Shown piece after piece: positions 1 to 6,008 of a DNA stretch of 10,538 nucleotides. Numbering within the stretch: position 1 is the first letter of the stretch; every line of letters starts with the position of its first letter. Source of the DNA: JBLNBU01 sp050260215 (lineage in GTDB: Bacteria; Pseudomonadota; Alphaproteobacteria; Rhodospirillales; Magnetospirillaceae). A program made the position numbers and the translations under genes. Below the pieces are notes generated by a model that had not been told where the DNA came from, did no database searches, and saw nothing but the letters and a program-made list of their open reading frames with translations. The stretch lies in NCBI GenBank assembly GCA_050260215.1, contig JBLNBU010000034.1, forward strand, positions 1-10,538, in the 5' to 3' direction.

Positions 1-782
1 ACCGAGACGACGAAGCTGTCGATGCCGTTGTAGTCGGCGTCGGGGTTATAGACCCACTGGCCGCCGGACTGGGTGACGGTGCCGTGCTGGCCGCCACCGA
101 CAGTGATGGTGAGCGGGTCGCCGTCGGGATCGGATGCGATGACGCCGAACTTGATGGAGCCGTCCTCACCGGTGGTCAGCTTGCTGGGATCGATGCCGGT
201 GGGGGCGGCGTTGTCGGGCTCGACCGCCTGGATCTTGAACACGCCGCCCACGTTGGGGGCGTTGTTGACCGCGGTCTCGCTCGCGGCCGCCTGGGTCGCC
301 GCCGAAATATTGGCAGCCGTCACCGTCGGCGGGGCGCTGGCGACCGGCGTGGTGACGTGCACCTGCTCGACCGGCGCGGCGGGGGTACCGAAGATCTCGG
401 CGGGCGCAGCGAGATCGGGCAGGTGCTGGATGACCACCCCTGCCTCGACCACCTGCGGGTTCTCGAAGGGCTGGCTGGCTTCCAGCTGGATGTTGTCGAC
501 GGTGCCGATCTGCACTGTGCCGCCAACCTGGTCGACGGCGATGTCGACGTGGTCGGCGATGCCGGTGGCCGCCTGGGCGATGGTCTGCACCGACGGCGCC
601 GAGGTCGAGCCCTGGTGCACCATGGCCAGCGAACCCATGCCGCCGTCGTTGACGTCGATGGCCCGGTTCAGGGTGAGCCGCGTCTCGCCCAGCGACTGGG
701 TCTGGACGTTGGACAGCACCGTCAGGTCGTCGAGCGCCTGCTGCGCGTCGCCGGCACTTCCCTGATTGAGATCTTCCGCCAT
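1..782 (-). CDS. Large cadherin-like repeat protein (probable type I-secreted adhesin), N-terminal part
   Basis: This is an open frame of 260 codons running off the left edge, so only the N-terminus is visible. The start at 782 is preceded by GGGGAG (796-791, minus strand) with an 8-base gap. Residues 1-200 are polar, rich in Ala, Val, Gln, Thr and Asp, contain no cysteine and show no signal peptide or membrane segment. From about residue 205 a bacterial tandem repeat unit of the cadherin-like/VCBS type begins. It has a GEDG start, a calcium-type DPDGDPL motif at 218-224, then HGTVT (233-237) and YNPDADYNGIDSF (245-257). Proteins with arrays of such units are usually giant surface adhesins or RTX-like proteins exported by type I secretion through a C-terminal signal, which fits the missing N-terminal signal. 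I do not recognise a classical LapA-type retention module in the first 200 residues. The repeat family is secure; the adhesin role is inferred. Confidence 0.8.
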   Translation of the reverse strand, partial: MAEDLNQGSAGDAQQALDDLTVLSNVQTQSLGETRLTLNRAIDVNDGGMGSLAMVHQGSTSAPSVQTIAQAATGIADHVDIAVDQVGGTVQIGTVDNIQLEASQPFENPQVVEAGVVIQHLPDLAAPAEIFGTPAAPVEQVHVTTPVASAPPTVTAANISAATQAAASETAVNNAPNVGGVFKIQAVEPDNAAPTGIDPSKLTTGEDGSIKFGVIASDPDGDPLTITVGGGQHGTVTQSGGQWVYNPDADYNGIDSFVVS

Positions 783-926
783 GTCCCAGACTCCCCAAGA
801 CGCCAGTACGTCGAAGCACCCCCGGCCCCAAGGCCCGAGAGCACCACCCCAATGCGCCAATTAAAGGTCTCAAGACCAACAGGAAACAACGGGGTCAAAC
901 GTATTAAGGTCGAATCCTGACAAATC

Positions 927-945
927 GAATCACGTTCAAATCACG
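927..945. promoter_or_regulatory. Tandem heptamer repeat, candidate operator upstream of the repeat-protein gene
   Basis: On the plus strand, GAATCAC (927-933) and AAATCAC (938-944) are direct repeats with a 4-base gap and an 11-base pitch. Each is followed by G, so AATCACG is exactly repeated at 928-934 and 939-945. The pair is bracketed by an inverted repeat AAATCG (922-927) / CGATTT (944-949). It lies about 145 bases upstream of the repeat-protein start at 782. The same two-heptamer arrangement occurs at 3899-3916. Seven-base repeats at 11-base pitch are the known operator form of SARP-type regulators, and such a regulator is encoded by the next gene upstream. The repeat is seen directly; its function as an operator is inferred. 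Confidence 0.5.
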
Positions 946-1032
946 ATTTACTTTGGTTCCACAAAGAATCCAAGCGCAACTAAGGCCAACACCCTATGCT
1001 GGCGCTACCTTTAGTGGCGGCCCTGTATTTGG

Positions 1033-1046
1033 AAGATTCCAATCTT
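1033..1046. repeat. Short perfect inverted repeat AAGATT-CC-AATCTT
   Basis: This perfect 6-base dyad with a 2-base centre lies in the AT-richer part of the intergenic region. The centre is too small for an RNA hairpin loop without melting part of the stem, and no T-run follows on the minus strand. A protein-binding dyad is therefore more likely than a terminator. It may also be chance. Confidence 0.25.
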
Positions 1047-1184
1047 TCTCTGCCTCGCCTTACCCGCCCGAGTAGCGACCACGCTCTGCCCATTCGGGGG
1101 GGACATCCCGGACAAGTGGGGTAGCCCGATCGGGGCGACCAGCCATCCATTCGGCGATATGGCGAAGCGGTGCCCATGACCCGC

Positions 1185-3563
1185 TCAGGCCGAAGCGTCT
1201 TGCCCCAGGTGCCGGCGGGCAATGTCGGCGGCAATGTCGCTGGCGCCCTTGGCCTGGGCATCCTCGGCCGCGGCTACCCACCAGGCCAGGGCGTCCGAGG
1301 ACCGCCCTGCCCGCTCCAGGTGCCAGGCGACCACCGCGGCATGGCGGCCGCCCCGGTCCAGGCGGGGATCGGCCTGCATGACCGCCGCCACCGCCCCGTG
1401 CCGACGGCGCAGGGCCGCTTGCGGCTGGGCGCCGTAGATGGCCTCGTGGACCATGCCGTGGCGGAAGCGATAGAAGGTGTTGCCCGGCTCGCGCCGGCTT
1501 TCCAGCAGGCCGCTTTCGACCAGCCCGGCCAGGCCGCGGACGATCTCGGCGACCGGCATTTCCAGGCGTGCGGCGGCAGCGCGCAGCAGGTCCAGCGAGA
1601 ATTCGAGCCCGATCACCGCCCCCAGCAGCGCCGCCGCCTTGCCCGCCGGCAACAGGTCCAGGCGGGCGAGCACCAGGTCGCCGAAGGCCCCCGACGCCAC
1701 CACCGTGCCGGCGCGCGAGGCCTGGGACAGTTCTTCGGCCAGCAGGGGCACGCCGGCGGAGCGCTCGGCGATGGCGCGCACCACCGATCCCGGCGCCGTA
1801 TCGGGAAGGGCGGCCGCCACCAGTTCGGCGGTGCTGCCGGCACCCAGCGGGCCCAGGTCGATGCGCTCGGCGCCGCCGAAGGCTTGCGCCCACCCTTGCG
1901 GACCGGTGCCGCGCCGCGCCGTGGCCAGGACCAGCACCGGTCCCCCAAGGCAGGCGAGCACGTCCAGCGAGGCCCGGTCGCACCACTGCACGTCCTCGAC
2001 CACCAGCAGCAGCGGCCGGCGCGGCGCGTCCCGCCCCGGATCGCCGGGCAGCTTCAGCCCGCGGGCGGCGAAGATGGTCAGCGGATGGAAGGCCACATGG
2101 GCATATTGCGGCAGGCAGTCGTGGCGGTACCACTCGGCCTCGCCGTCGAAGCGCTCGACCGCCTCGCGGACCAGGCGCGACTTGCCGATGCCCGCCTCGC
2201 CCTCGATCAGGAAGGTGGCGGCCGCGCCCAAGCGCACCTTGGCCCAGCCCTCCTCGATGCGCCGCAGTTCGTCCGCACGGCCGACCAGGGGGCTGGGGCG
2301 CGGGCGCACCGCTGCCTCGGCGCGCGGACGGGTGCCGGCCGCCTCGACGGCCAACCAGGCATTGGCGGTTCCGCCGAAGACCGGCAGGGCGGGAAGCGCG
2401 GTCTCGCGCCAGACGAAGTGGCCGTCGGCACGCTGGCGCGTCGCCTCGTCGGCCAGCAGGCAGCCGGGACCGGCCGCCTCGACCAGGGCGCGCACCGCCG
2501 AGGCCAGGTTGCCGCCGACCCGGTCCTGGCCGGGAGCGACCAGGGCGACGCCGGTATGGACCGCGGCGCGCAGGCCCTGGCTGAGCGCCAGGGCTTCGAG
2601 CCCGGCCGCCACCGCCTGGCGCGCGCCGCCGTCGCGCTGGCCGCCCCAGCCGAAATAGGCCAGCAGCCGGTCGGTCTCGAGCACCGCCAGGATGCCGCCG
2701 TTGCGTTCGATCACCGCGGCCAGGCCCAGCGGCAACGGCGCCACTTCGTCGGGGCCGGCGCCGAAGGCGACGAAGGTCTGGATGCGCAGCGCCGAGACGT
2801 GCCGCCGCTCGCCGGTCGCCGACGCCCCGGATTGCGCCTGGACGGCACCGGCCTTGATGGCCTCGAACAGAGCGGAGGTCTCGGGCTCGGGCGCAATGCC
2901 CAGCTCGGTGGCCAGCAGGGTGCGGCACTTATGATAATGGGCGATGGCGGCGTTGCGCTGGCCGGCCAGGGCCAGGGCCCGCATCAGGCCGCGGTGCCCA
3001 CCCTCGCTCCACGGGTCGATGGCCAGCAGCCGCTGGGCGTCGCTGATGGCGGCATGGGCCGAACGCTCGACGAGGGCGCGGTCGACCCGGCGGCGCAGCG
3101 CCTCGACGGCCCGCAGGTCGAAGGCCTGCCGCCTGGCCCGCAGCCAATCCTGCCAGGGATCGGATTCGATGGACGGCAGGCTGGCCAGGAACGGGCCGCG
3201 GTGCACCCCGGCGACGCGGTCGTCGGCCTCGGCGCCGGGCAGGTCGAAGGCATGGGCATCGACCGCCGCCGCGGGCGAGGCGACGAAGCGCAAGGTCTCG
3301 CGGTCGCCGAACAGGACCAGGTCGGCGACCTCGCCCAGGGTACGGCGGATGGTGGCAATGAGCTGGCGAAGATTCTGCCGGGCACGCTCGGCGTCATGAT
3401 CCGGCCAAAGCAGGGCCGCCAAGGCTTCGCGCGCATGGGCACGGCCATGTTCGACAGACAGGTAAGCCAAAAGAGCGGCCGCCTTGGACGAGGCAAAGCC
3501 GTCCAAAGTCTTGCCGTCCAAATGGACTTCGCAAGGACCTACCCAATACAATCCCAGACGCAT
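1185..3563 (-). CDS. SARP/AfsR-like transcription regulator: winged helix, BTAD, degenerate cyclase domain, P-loop ATPase
   Basis: This encodes 792 residues. Homology to the family begins at MRLGLYWVGP, so I place the start at 3563, with GGAAGGGG just upstream; the frame stays open up to 3770 but that extension looks non-coding. In order: an OmpR-type winged helix (about 1-95), BTAD helical domain (about 100-245), a class III nucleotide cyclase-like domain (about 252-408), and a P-loop ATPase with Walker A GEAGIGKS (455-462) and Walker B LLLVVED (518-524) preceded by SPLVGR. The cyclase-like domain is probably inactive: the first metal Asp (FxDLxG) is replaced around Gln262, GDG reads TDR (297-299), and the NxxxR motif is broken near 352-356. 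Only about 55 residues separate the Walker motifs, and the protein ends soon after the ATPase, whereas relatives usually continue into TPR repeats. Likely an ATP-gated DNA-binding activator. Its position between two regions with matching tandem repeats suggests it controls the flanking genes. The ligand is unknown. Confidence 0.85.
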   Translation of the reverse strand: MRLGLYWVGPCEVHLDGKTLDGFASSKAAALLAYLSVEHGRAHAREALAALLWPDHDAERARQNLRQLIATIRRTLGEVADLVLFGDRETLRFVASPAAAVDAHAFDLPGAEADDRVAGVHRGPFLASLPSIESDPWQDWLRARRQAFDLRAVEALRRRVDRALVERSAHAAISDAQRLLAIDPWSEGGHRGLMRALALAGQRNAAIAHYHKCRTLLATELGIAPEPETSALFEAIKAGAVQAQSGASATGERRHVSALRIQTFVAFGAGPDEVAPLPLGLAAVIERNGGILAVLETDRLLAYFGWGGQRDGGARQAVAAGLEALALSQGLRAAVHTGVALVAPGQDRVGGNLASAVRALVEAAGPGCLLADEATRQRADGHFVWRETALPALPVFGGTANAWLAVEAAGTRPRAEAAVRPRPSPLVGRADELRRIEEGWAKVRLGAAATFLIEGEAGIGKSRLVREAVERFDGEAEWYRHDCLPQYAHVAFHPLTIFAARGLKLPGDPGRDAPRRPLLLVVEDVQWCDRASLDVLACLGGPVLVLATARRGTGPQGWAQAFGGAERIDLGPLGAGSTAELVAAALPDTAPGSVVRAIAERSAGVPLLAEELSQASRAGTVVASGAFGDLVLARLDLLPAGKAAALLGAVIGLEFSLDLLRAAAARLEMPVAEIVRGLAGLVESGLLESRREPGNTFYRFRHGMVHEAIYGAQPQAALRRRHGAVAAVMQADPRLDRGGRHAAVVAWHLERAGRSSDALAWWVAAAEDAQAKGASDIAADIARRHLGQDASA

Positions 3564-3804
3564 GGCCCCTTCCGTTCCCCAATGAGCGGAAGCCCCCGAA
3601 CCCAATGTCCCGAATATACGGCGTAGGTAATGTCCGCACCATACGAACCTCCATTGCGGGGCGACTCCTATACCTTTGCGCCACCCTGTCGGAGGCAGCA
3701 CCCGGGTCAACACCCCATAAATTGGGGCATGAATCCACACACCTCTCCTCAAAGTGGCAACATTTTCCATTCACGGAACCACCGCCCGACACCTTCCTCC
3801 CTTA

Positions 3805-3834
3805 TTGGTAATCAGCTTGGTTTCATTTGATAAA
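3805..3834 (+). promoter_or_regulatory. Candidate sigma70-type promoter for the cyclic-di-GMP operon
   Basis: TTGGTA (3805-3810) and GATAAA (3829-3834) are separated by 18 bases, and each matches the consensus hexamer in four of six positions. The spot is in AT-richer DNA and would give a leader of roughly 175 bases before the first gene at 4019. A weaker alternative is a start just downstream of the tandem heptamers, with TAAGAC (3927-3932) as the -10. That would suit an activator-dependent promoter. Confidence 0.3.
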
Positions 3835-3898
3835 TTCTACGTACGGTCCACACCCTAATGCTTCGGTATATGCATTTTTCTTCAGATTTCCTTGCCAG

Positions 3899-3916
3899 GA
3901 ATCACACCCGAATCAC
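3899..3916. promoter_or_regulatory. Tandem heptamer repeat, candidate operator upstream of the cyclic-di-GMP operon
   Basis: GAATCAC occurs at 3899-3905 and again at 3910-3916, a direct repeat with a 4-base gap and 11-base pitch. This is the same heptamer and spacing as at 927-944. It lies about 100 bases upstream of the first gene of the plus-strand operon (4019) and about 335 bases from the regulator start (3563). A -10-like TAAGAC follows 10 bases further on, close to the placement known for SARP sites. The orientation relative to the downstream gene is opposite to that at the repeat-protein gene, which weakens a simple activator model. Confidence 0.5.
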
Positions 3917-4018
3917 GCTTCCCCGCTAAGACTCGGCCCCGGAGACGCGACCATACCGGTCCTTCAAGGAACCCGGACGTCGGCGTTCCATGGATTGTTC
4001 TTTGGAGGGGGACGGTTC

Positions 4019-4201
4019 ATGTTCAGGGTCATCGACTGGTTTCTCGACCGCATCGCCCCCATCGGACCGGGCAGCATGGAGACGGCCGCCTGGGCCGGTG
4101 ACGACCACTGGCAGCAGCGGGTGATCGAAGCGGCCCACCGCGACTTCTGCCTGACCATCAAGCCCGAGATCCGCGAAGTCCGCGCCGAGGTCGAGCAATG
4201 A
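4019..4201 (+). CDS. Small conserved-looking unknown protein, first gene of the cyclic-di-GMP operon
   Basis: This encodes 60 residues. The start at 4019 is chosen because GGAGGGGG (4004-4011) sits 7 bases upstream. The frame is open back to 3827, but the upstream residues look like translated intergenic DNA. The protein begins with an amphipathic aromatic/hydrophobic stretch (MFRVIDWFLDRIAP), has WAGDDHWQQRVIEAAHRDFC in the middle, and ends in an acidic/basic helix (EIREVRAEVEQ). There is no clear transmembrane segment or signal peptide, and one cysteine (Cys44). Its stop overlaps the start of the next gene as ATGA, so the two are probably translationally coupled. I do not recognise a family. 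Codon choice (strong G/C third positions) and the good ribosome site support a real gene. Confidence 0.7.
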   Translation: MFRVIDWFLDRIAPIGPGSMETAAWAGDDHWQQRVIEAAHRDFCLTIKPEIREVRAEVEQ

Positions 4202-4875
4202 CCGCGCCGAGAGCCACCGGCCATGTCTGCCCGTGCGAGACGCTGGCGACCACCATCGCCACCGCGGTCGAGGCCCTGGCCGCCGAACAGGCCGCCGACG
4301 GCGTGATCACCATGGACAAGCTGCGCCGCATCCTGCGCGGCGTCACCGGCGAGCACTCGGCGCTGGGCCGCACGCTGCACGCCCAGGAAGCCCGCTGCCG
4401 GGTCGCCTTCCGTCCCAACGTCGAGGTGACCAAGCGGTCCGATCCCTATCGCAGGCTGGTGACCCGCCCGGTCGAGCACCTGCTGACGGGCGACAGCCCG
4501 GCCTATCCGCGCAGCTTCCTGCCCAACTACTTCGAGGTGGTCGACAAGGCGCTGGACGCCAAGGCCGGCCACGTGCGCGACCACGCCCAGGCCATCTGGC
4601 ACGGCCTGCGCCTGAAGCACAGCCACGACGCGGTGTGGGACGCCTTCTTCGCCGACCCGCGCACCGGCCGCCTGCTTGTCCACGTGGTCCGCCGGGTGGC
4701 CCGCTTCGTCGACAGCGCCGCCGGCCAGTGGACCTGGCCGCTGATCATGAGCAAGCCCGGCACCGACGGCCGCTCGCCGACCACCCAGCAGACCGACAAG
4801 CTGTGGGCGGCGATCCGGCTGTCCAGCCAGGGCATCGGTTCCGAGGAAGCGTTCCGCGAGGCCGCGGCCTCATGA
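4198..4875 (+). CDS. Unknown 225-residue protein coupled to an HD-GYP gene
   Basis: This encodes 225 residues and starts within an ATGA overlap with the preceding gene; GAGG (4187-4190) lies 7 bases upstream. It ends in a second ATGA overlap with the HD-GYP gene. The protein appears soluble, mostly helical, with no signal peptide. Visible traits are CPC near the N-terminus (11-13), many histidines, a DPYRRLVTRPVEHLL segment (about 82-96), an Arg/His-rich helix (RLLVHVVRRVARF, about 158-170) and a WTW triplet near 178-180. I cannot assign a family. Its tight coupling to a receiver-phosphodiesterase and a PilZ gene suggests a partner or input for cyclic-di-GMP signalling, but nothing in the sequence shows an enzymatic function. 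Confidence 0.8.
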   Translation: MTAPRATGHVCPCETLATTIATAVEALAAEQAADGVITMDKLRRILRGVTGEHSALGRTLHAQEARCRVAFRPNVEVTKRSDPYRRLVTRPVEHLLTGDSPAYPRSFLPNYFEVVDKALDAKAGHVRDHAQAIWHGLRLKHSHDAVWDAFFADPRTGRLLVHVVRRVARFVDSAAGQWTWPLIMSKPGTDGRSPTTQQTDKLWAAIRLSSQGIGSEEAFREAAAS

Positions 4876-6002
4876 TCGGCCAGGCCGCAAACGCCACGCA
4901 CTCTTCCAAGGTGCTGGTCACCGTCATCGACGGCGTCGCCGAGCACCGCAGCCAGGTCAGCCGGGCGCTGACCTCGTTCTACAGCGTCGCCACCTTCGAC
5001 GACGTGGTCGACGCCGCCCCCCAGTTGCGCCGCACCCCGCCGCTGGCCCTGGTGGTCGACGAATCGGCCAAGCCCTGGGGCGGGCGCGAGGCGGTGCGCC
5101 GCCTGCGCGAGGATGCGGCGCTGAAGGACGTGCGCATCATCGTCACCGGCAGCAACAGTGACGGCCGCTTCCTGGCCCGGGCCCGCGAGTACGGCTGCGA
5201 CGCCGCCCTGGTCAAGCCGTTCCGCCGCAGCCAGCTGATCTCGACCATTTCCGGCCTGGTCAACGGCGCGGTCGAGGCCAGGTGGGACAAGCTGGCCGAT
5301 AGCCACCGCCAGGCGCTGCGCAGCACCCTCGACACCTTCAACGGCATCTCCGACCTGATCGACCGCGGCGAGCCCATCGCCTATGCCGAGGTCCGCAACG
5401 CCTGCCAGCCGCTGACCGACGCGGTCAGCCGCAACGACTTCCGCGCCATCCTCGACGGCGTGCGCGGCCACGACAACTATTCCTACGTCCACTCGCTGAG
5501 GGTCGCCACCCTGCTGGCCCTGTTCGGCCATACCATGGGCCTGAAGGAAGACGACCTCCTGGTGCTGTCCAGCGGCGGCCTGCTGCACGACATCGGCAAG
5601 ATGTCGATCCCCCACGAGGTGCTCAACAAGCCCGGCCGCCTGGACGACGGCGAATTGGCGGTGATGCGCAGCCACGTGCCGGGCTCGGTCGCCTATCTGG
5701 ACGGCTGCCCCACCCTGCCCCGCGGGGTCGGCATCATCGCCGCCCAGCACCACGAGAAGCTGGACGGCAGCGGCTATCCCAACCGCCTGAAGGGCGGCCA
5801 GCTCAACGAGCTGGCGCGCATGGCGGCCATCGTCGACGTGTTCGGCGCGCTGACCGACCGGCGCTGCTACAAGGCGCCGATGCCGCCCGAACAGGCCATT
5901 TCCATCATGCAGGAGGAGATGACCGGCCACCTCGACCAGTCGATGCTGCGCCTGTTCGTCGACCTGCTGCTGTCATCCGCCAAAGACAGTGCCGCGGGGT
6001 GA
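4872..6002 (+). CDS. Response regulator with HD-GYP cyclic-di-GMP phosphodiesterase domain
   Basis: This encodes 376 residues and starts in the ATGA overlap at 4872, with GAGG (4858-4861) upstream. Residues about 12-130 form a receiver domain: Asp20 at the acidic pocket, probable phospho-acceptor Asp63 (LVVDES), Thr92 and Lys115 (LVKPF). A helical linker follows. Residues about 195-370 are an HD-GYP domain with His207 (HSLRV), His239-Asp240 (LLHDIGK), His268, His293-His294 and the signature HHEKLDGSGYP (293-303), plus Asp322. All the usual metal and substrate residues seem present, so it should hydrolyse cyclic-di-GMP when phosphorylated. One small deviation is VDVFGALT (321-328), where most relatives have DALT, so the second Asp is Gly. 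The architecture is that of RpfG-like proteins. No histidine kinase is nearby in the window. A PilZ receptor gene follows after 6 bases. Confidence 0.93.
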   Translation: MIGQAANATHSSKVLVTVIDGVAEHRSQVSRALTSFYSVATFDDVVDAAPQLRRTPPLALVVDESAKPWGGREAVRRLREDAALKDVRIIVTGSNSDGRFLARAREYGCDAALVKPFRRSQLISTISGLVNGAVEARWDKLADSHRQALRSTLDTFNGISDLIDRGEPIAYAEVRNACQPLTDAVSRNDFRAILDGVRGHDNYSYVHSLRVATLLALFGHTMGLKEDDLLVLSSGGLLHDIGKMSIPHEVLNKPGRLDDGELAVMRSHVPGSVAYLDGCPTLPRGVGIIAAQHHEKLDGSGYPNRLKGGQLNELARMAAIVDVFGALTDRRCYKAPMPPEQAISIMQEEMTGHLDQSMLRLFVDLLLSSAKDSAAG

Positions 6003-6008
6003 CCTGCC

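Larger units (their letters stand above)
783..1184. other. Intergenic region between regulator gene and repeat-protein gene
   Basis: These 402 bases lie downstream of the regulator gene and upstream of the repeat-protein gene, both on the minus strand. I see no credible coding frame. The part from about 860 to 1050 is visibly AT-richer than the genes. It holds the tandem heptamer pair listed separately, a short dyad GGTCT-CA-AGACC (866-877), a perfect inverted repeat AAGATT-CC-AATCTT (1033-1046) and a perfect palindrome CCCGATCGGG (1125-1134). No hairpin is followed by a T-tract on the minus strand, so I call no intrinsic terminator for the regulator. Promoter elements for the repeat-protein gene are not obvious. 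On the minus strand TTGTCA (923-918) matches a -35 in five of six bases, and TTAATA (907-902) is -10-like, but the spacing between the two is too short for them to act together. Confidence 0.6.
3564..4018. other. Divergent intergenic region between regulator and cyclic-di-GMP operon
   Basis: This 455-base AT-richer region should hold promoters for both divergent units. Several short open frames exist (for example 3605-3811 and 3630-3830, plus strand), but none looks like a protein or has a good ribosome site. Visible elements are: the tandem heptamer pair at 3899-3916; a sigma70-like pair at 3805-3834; a minus-strand -10-like TATATT (3618-3613) about 50 bases before the regulator start; heptamer AATGTCC repeated at 3604-3610 and 3629-3635 around that hexamer; a dyad CCCCA-TAAAT-TGGGG (3713-3727); and TCCTT-C-AAGGA (3960-3970) in the likely leader of the operon. 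I see no tRNA, riboswitch or terminator. Confidence 0.55.

Noticed and set aside
73..920. Plus-strand open frames opposite the repeat-protein gene
   Set aside because: They are shadows of the partial minus-strand gene, which has a ribosome site and a clear repeat domain.
1060..1184. Continuation of the regulator C-terminus by a frameshift
   Set aside because: The alternative frame after the stop shows no TPR-like pattern, so I see no sign that a frameshift removed a longer tail.
1170..3626. Long plus-strand open frame opposite the regulator
   Set aside because: It is antisense to a gene with clear domains; the frame is open because of high GC content and has no recognisable motif.
3564..3770. 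Upstream extension of the regulator to an ATG at 3770
   Set aside because: Family homology begins exactly at the Met encoded at 3563, and the extra 69 residues resemble translated non-coding DNA.
3605..3830. Two short plus-strand open frames (3605-3811 and 3630-3830)
   Set aside because: They overlap each other in different frames, have no good ribosome site and show no protein-like composition.
3827..4018. Upstream extension of the 60-residue gene (frame open from 3827)
   Set aside because: A strong ribosome site stands in front of 4019 and none in front of 3827; the extra residues look like translated intergenic DNA, and the extension would cover the tandem heptamer repeats.
4596..4610. 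Sigma54-like TGGCACGGCCTGC
   Set aside because: The GG-to-GC spacing is too short and the site is inside a coding region.
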